Source: a bacterium
Lineage (GTDB): Bacteria > SZUA-79 > Acidulodesulfobacterales > Acidulodesulfobacteraceae
Direction of reading: 5' to 3'
DNA: 6,679 nt
Assembly: GCA_021803845.1 (NCBI GenBank)
Contig: JAJZLA010000090.1
Coordinates: 1-6,679, forward strand
Shown: one piece after another, positions 6,033 through 6,679 of the stretch
How the letters are laid out: the number at the start of each line of letters is the position of its first letter
Numbering within the stretch: the first letter of the stretch is position 1
Notes under the pieces: model-generated
What the model was told of the DNA's origin: nothing
The model's input: only the letters and a program-made list of their open reading frames with translations
The model's database searches: none
Translations under genes and position numbers: made by a program

Positions 6033-6679
6033 TTATCCTCCTACGAAAATTTTTTCCATAATAGCTTTCTGGACATGCAACCTGTTTTCCGCTTCCTCGA
6101 AGACGATAGGCGCAAACCTTTCAAATACCTCTTCGGTAACTTCTTCGTTTCTATGGACGGGAAGGCAGTGCAAAAAAACAACGTCCTTTTTTGCATTTTT
6201 TACTACGTTATCGTCTATTATAAAGGGCTTTAATTTATCTATTTTTTCTTTTTCTTCGTTCTGTCCCATACTTATAAAAACATCCGTCGTAATAACATCG
6301 GCATTTTTTGCCGCATATATTTTATCGTTTATAACGGTAAATTTGCCGCCCTTTTTTTCGGATTCTTTTTTGACTTCAGGATTTATTTCAAATCCTTCCG
6401 GCATAGCTAAAACAAATTCGAAGCCGAGCATGGCCTGAAGGCTGACCCATGAATTTGCCATATTGTTTGCATCGCCGAAATAAACTATTTTCAAGTTTTT
6501 TATAATACTTTCCACGTCGAATACAGAACTGCCTTCGATTTTTAAATTTCTTTTTTTTATTTCGTAAGCGGTAAATATATCGGTTAATATCTGCGCCGGA
6601 TGATACAAATCGGTAAGTCCGTTTATTACCGGTTTCTCGAAATATTTCGCAAAAGTTTCTATTCTTTCCTGTTCGAACG
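6033..6679 (-). CDS. argF: Ornithine carbamoyltransferase, C-terminal part (runs off right edge)
   Basis: The enzyme transfers the carbamoyl group of carbamoyl phosphate to ornithine, giving citrulline. The visible 214 residues are the C-terminal two thirds of a protein that is usually about 300-310 long; the reading frame is open to the edge of the window, so the start and the carbamoyl phosphate motif STRT are outside. The TTG at 6608 is an internal Leu codon, not a start: the codons before it read in the same frame as PVINGLTDLYHPAQ, a typical carbamoyltransferase stretch. Then come NMANSWV, SMGQ (ornithine-side SMG loop), HCLPVHR with the catalytic-region Cys encoded at 6165-6167, and AENRLHVQKA near the C-terminus. 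HCLP and SMG favour ornithine over aspartate as substrate. Small deviations are HPAQ for the common HPCQ and DVF for DVW. The last codons GTA GGA GGA TAA also supply the argG ribosome binding site. Confidence 0.96.
   Translation of the reverse strand, partial: FEQERIETFAKYFEKPVINGLTDLYHPAQILTDIFTAYEIKKRNLKIEGSSVFDVESIIKNLKIVYFGDANNMANSWVSLQAMLGFEFVLAMPEGFEINPEVKKESEKKGGKFTVINDKIYAAKNADVITTDVFISMGQNEEKEKIDKLKPFIIDDNVVKNAKKDVVFLHCLPVHRNEEVTEEVFERFAPIVFEEAENRLHVQKAIMEKIFVGG
6036..6041 (-). promoter_or_regulatory. Ribosome binding site of argG inside the argF end
   Basis: The minus strand reads GGAGGA, which also encodes the last two Gly of ArgF. It lies 13 nt before the argG ATG at 6022, longer than the usual 5-9 nt, but no other start codon is available in frame. 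It supports translational coupling of argF and argG. Confidence 0.65.

Noticed and set aside
6033..6608. argF starting at the TTG at 6608
   Set aside because: The frame stays open to the window edge and the residues before it (PVINGLTDL) are conserved carbamoyltransferase sequence, so this codon is internal.
1..6679. A novel defence, mobile or secretion system
   Set aside because: Every sizeable reading frame on the minus strand is either a housekeeping gene or a lone envelope or redox protein; no transposase, nuclease module, repeat array or attachment site is visible.

Overview
The window carries seven protein genes, all on the minus strand, packed with almost no spacing except before the last one. 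It is a chromosomal segment from an AT-rich bacterium. Read in transcription order (right to left) it holds the 3' part of argF (ornithine carbamoyltransferase, cut by the right edge), argG (argininosuccinate synthase), argH (argininosuccinate lyase), a small lipoprotein gene overlapping the end of argH, a membrane-anchored NHL-repeat beta-propeller gene, a geranylgeranyl-reductase-family flavoprotein gene, and the 5' part of radA (cut by the left edge).

The first block, 6679 to 3307, is the end of the arginine pathway in reaction order: ornithine to citrulline (ArgF), citrulline to argininosuccinate (ArgG), argininosuccinate to arginine plus fumarate (ArgH). argF and argG are 10 nt apart and the argG ribosome binding site lies inside the last argF codons. 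argG and argH are separated by 31 nt that are mostly occupied by a strong hairpin. The lipoprotein gene starts inside the end of argH. From memory, argF-argG-argH followed by a small lipoprotein with a fibronectin-III-like fold is a layout of Geobacter-like and other former Deltaproteobacteria. That, the AT-rich sequence and a GGR-family reductase suggest an anaerobic delta-type lineage, but the assignment is tentative.

The second block, 2804 to 614, encodes two proteins that have no obvious metabolic tie to arginine: a six-bladed NHL propeller on a single N-terminal membrane anchor, interrupted by a Lys/Asn/Ser-rich linker, and an FAD enzyme of the type that saturates isoprenoid chains. They are 4 nt apart and probably cotranscribed. 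A 139-nt gap then separates them from radA, with a plausible promoter and an imperfect 22-nt inverted repeat.

I see no mobile element, CRISPR array, tRNA, rRNA or defence module, and no clearly new biological system. The most interesting points are the argG/argH hairpin next to an argH start without a Shine-Dalgarno sequence, the divergent lipoprotein, the lysine-rich tails of ArgG and ArgH, the split propeller, and the inverted repeat before radA.
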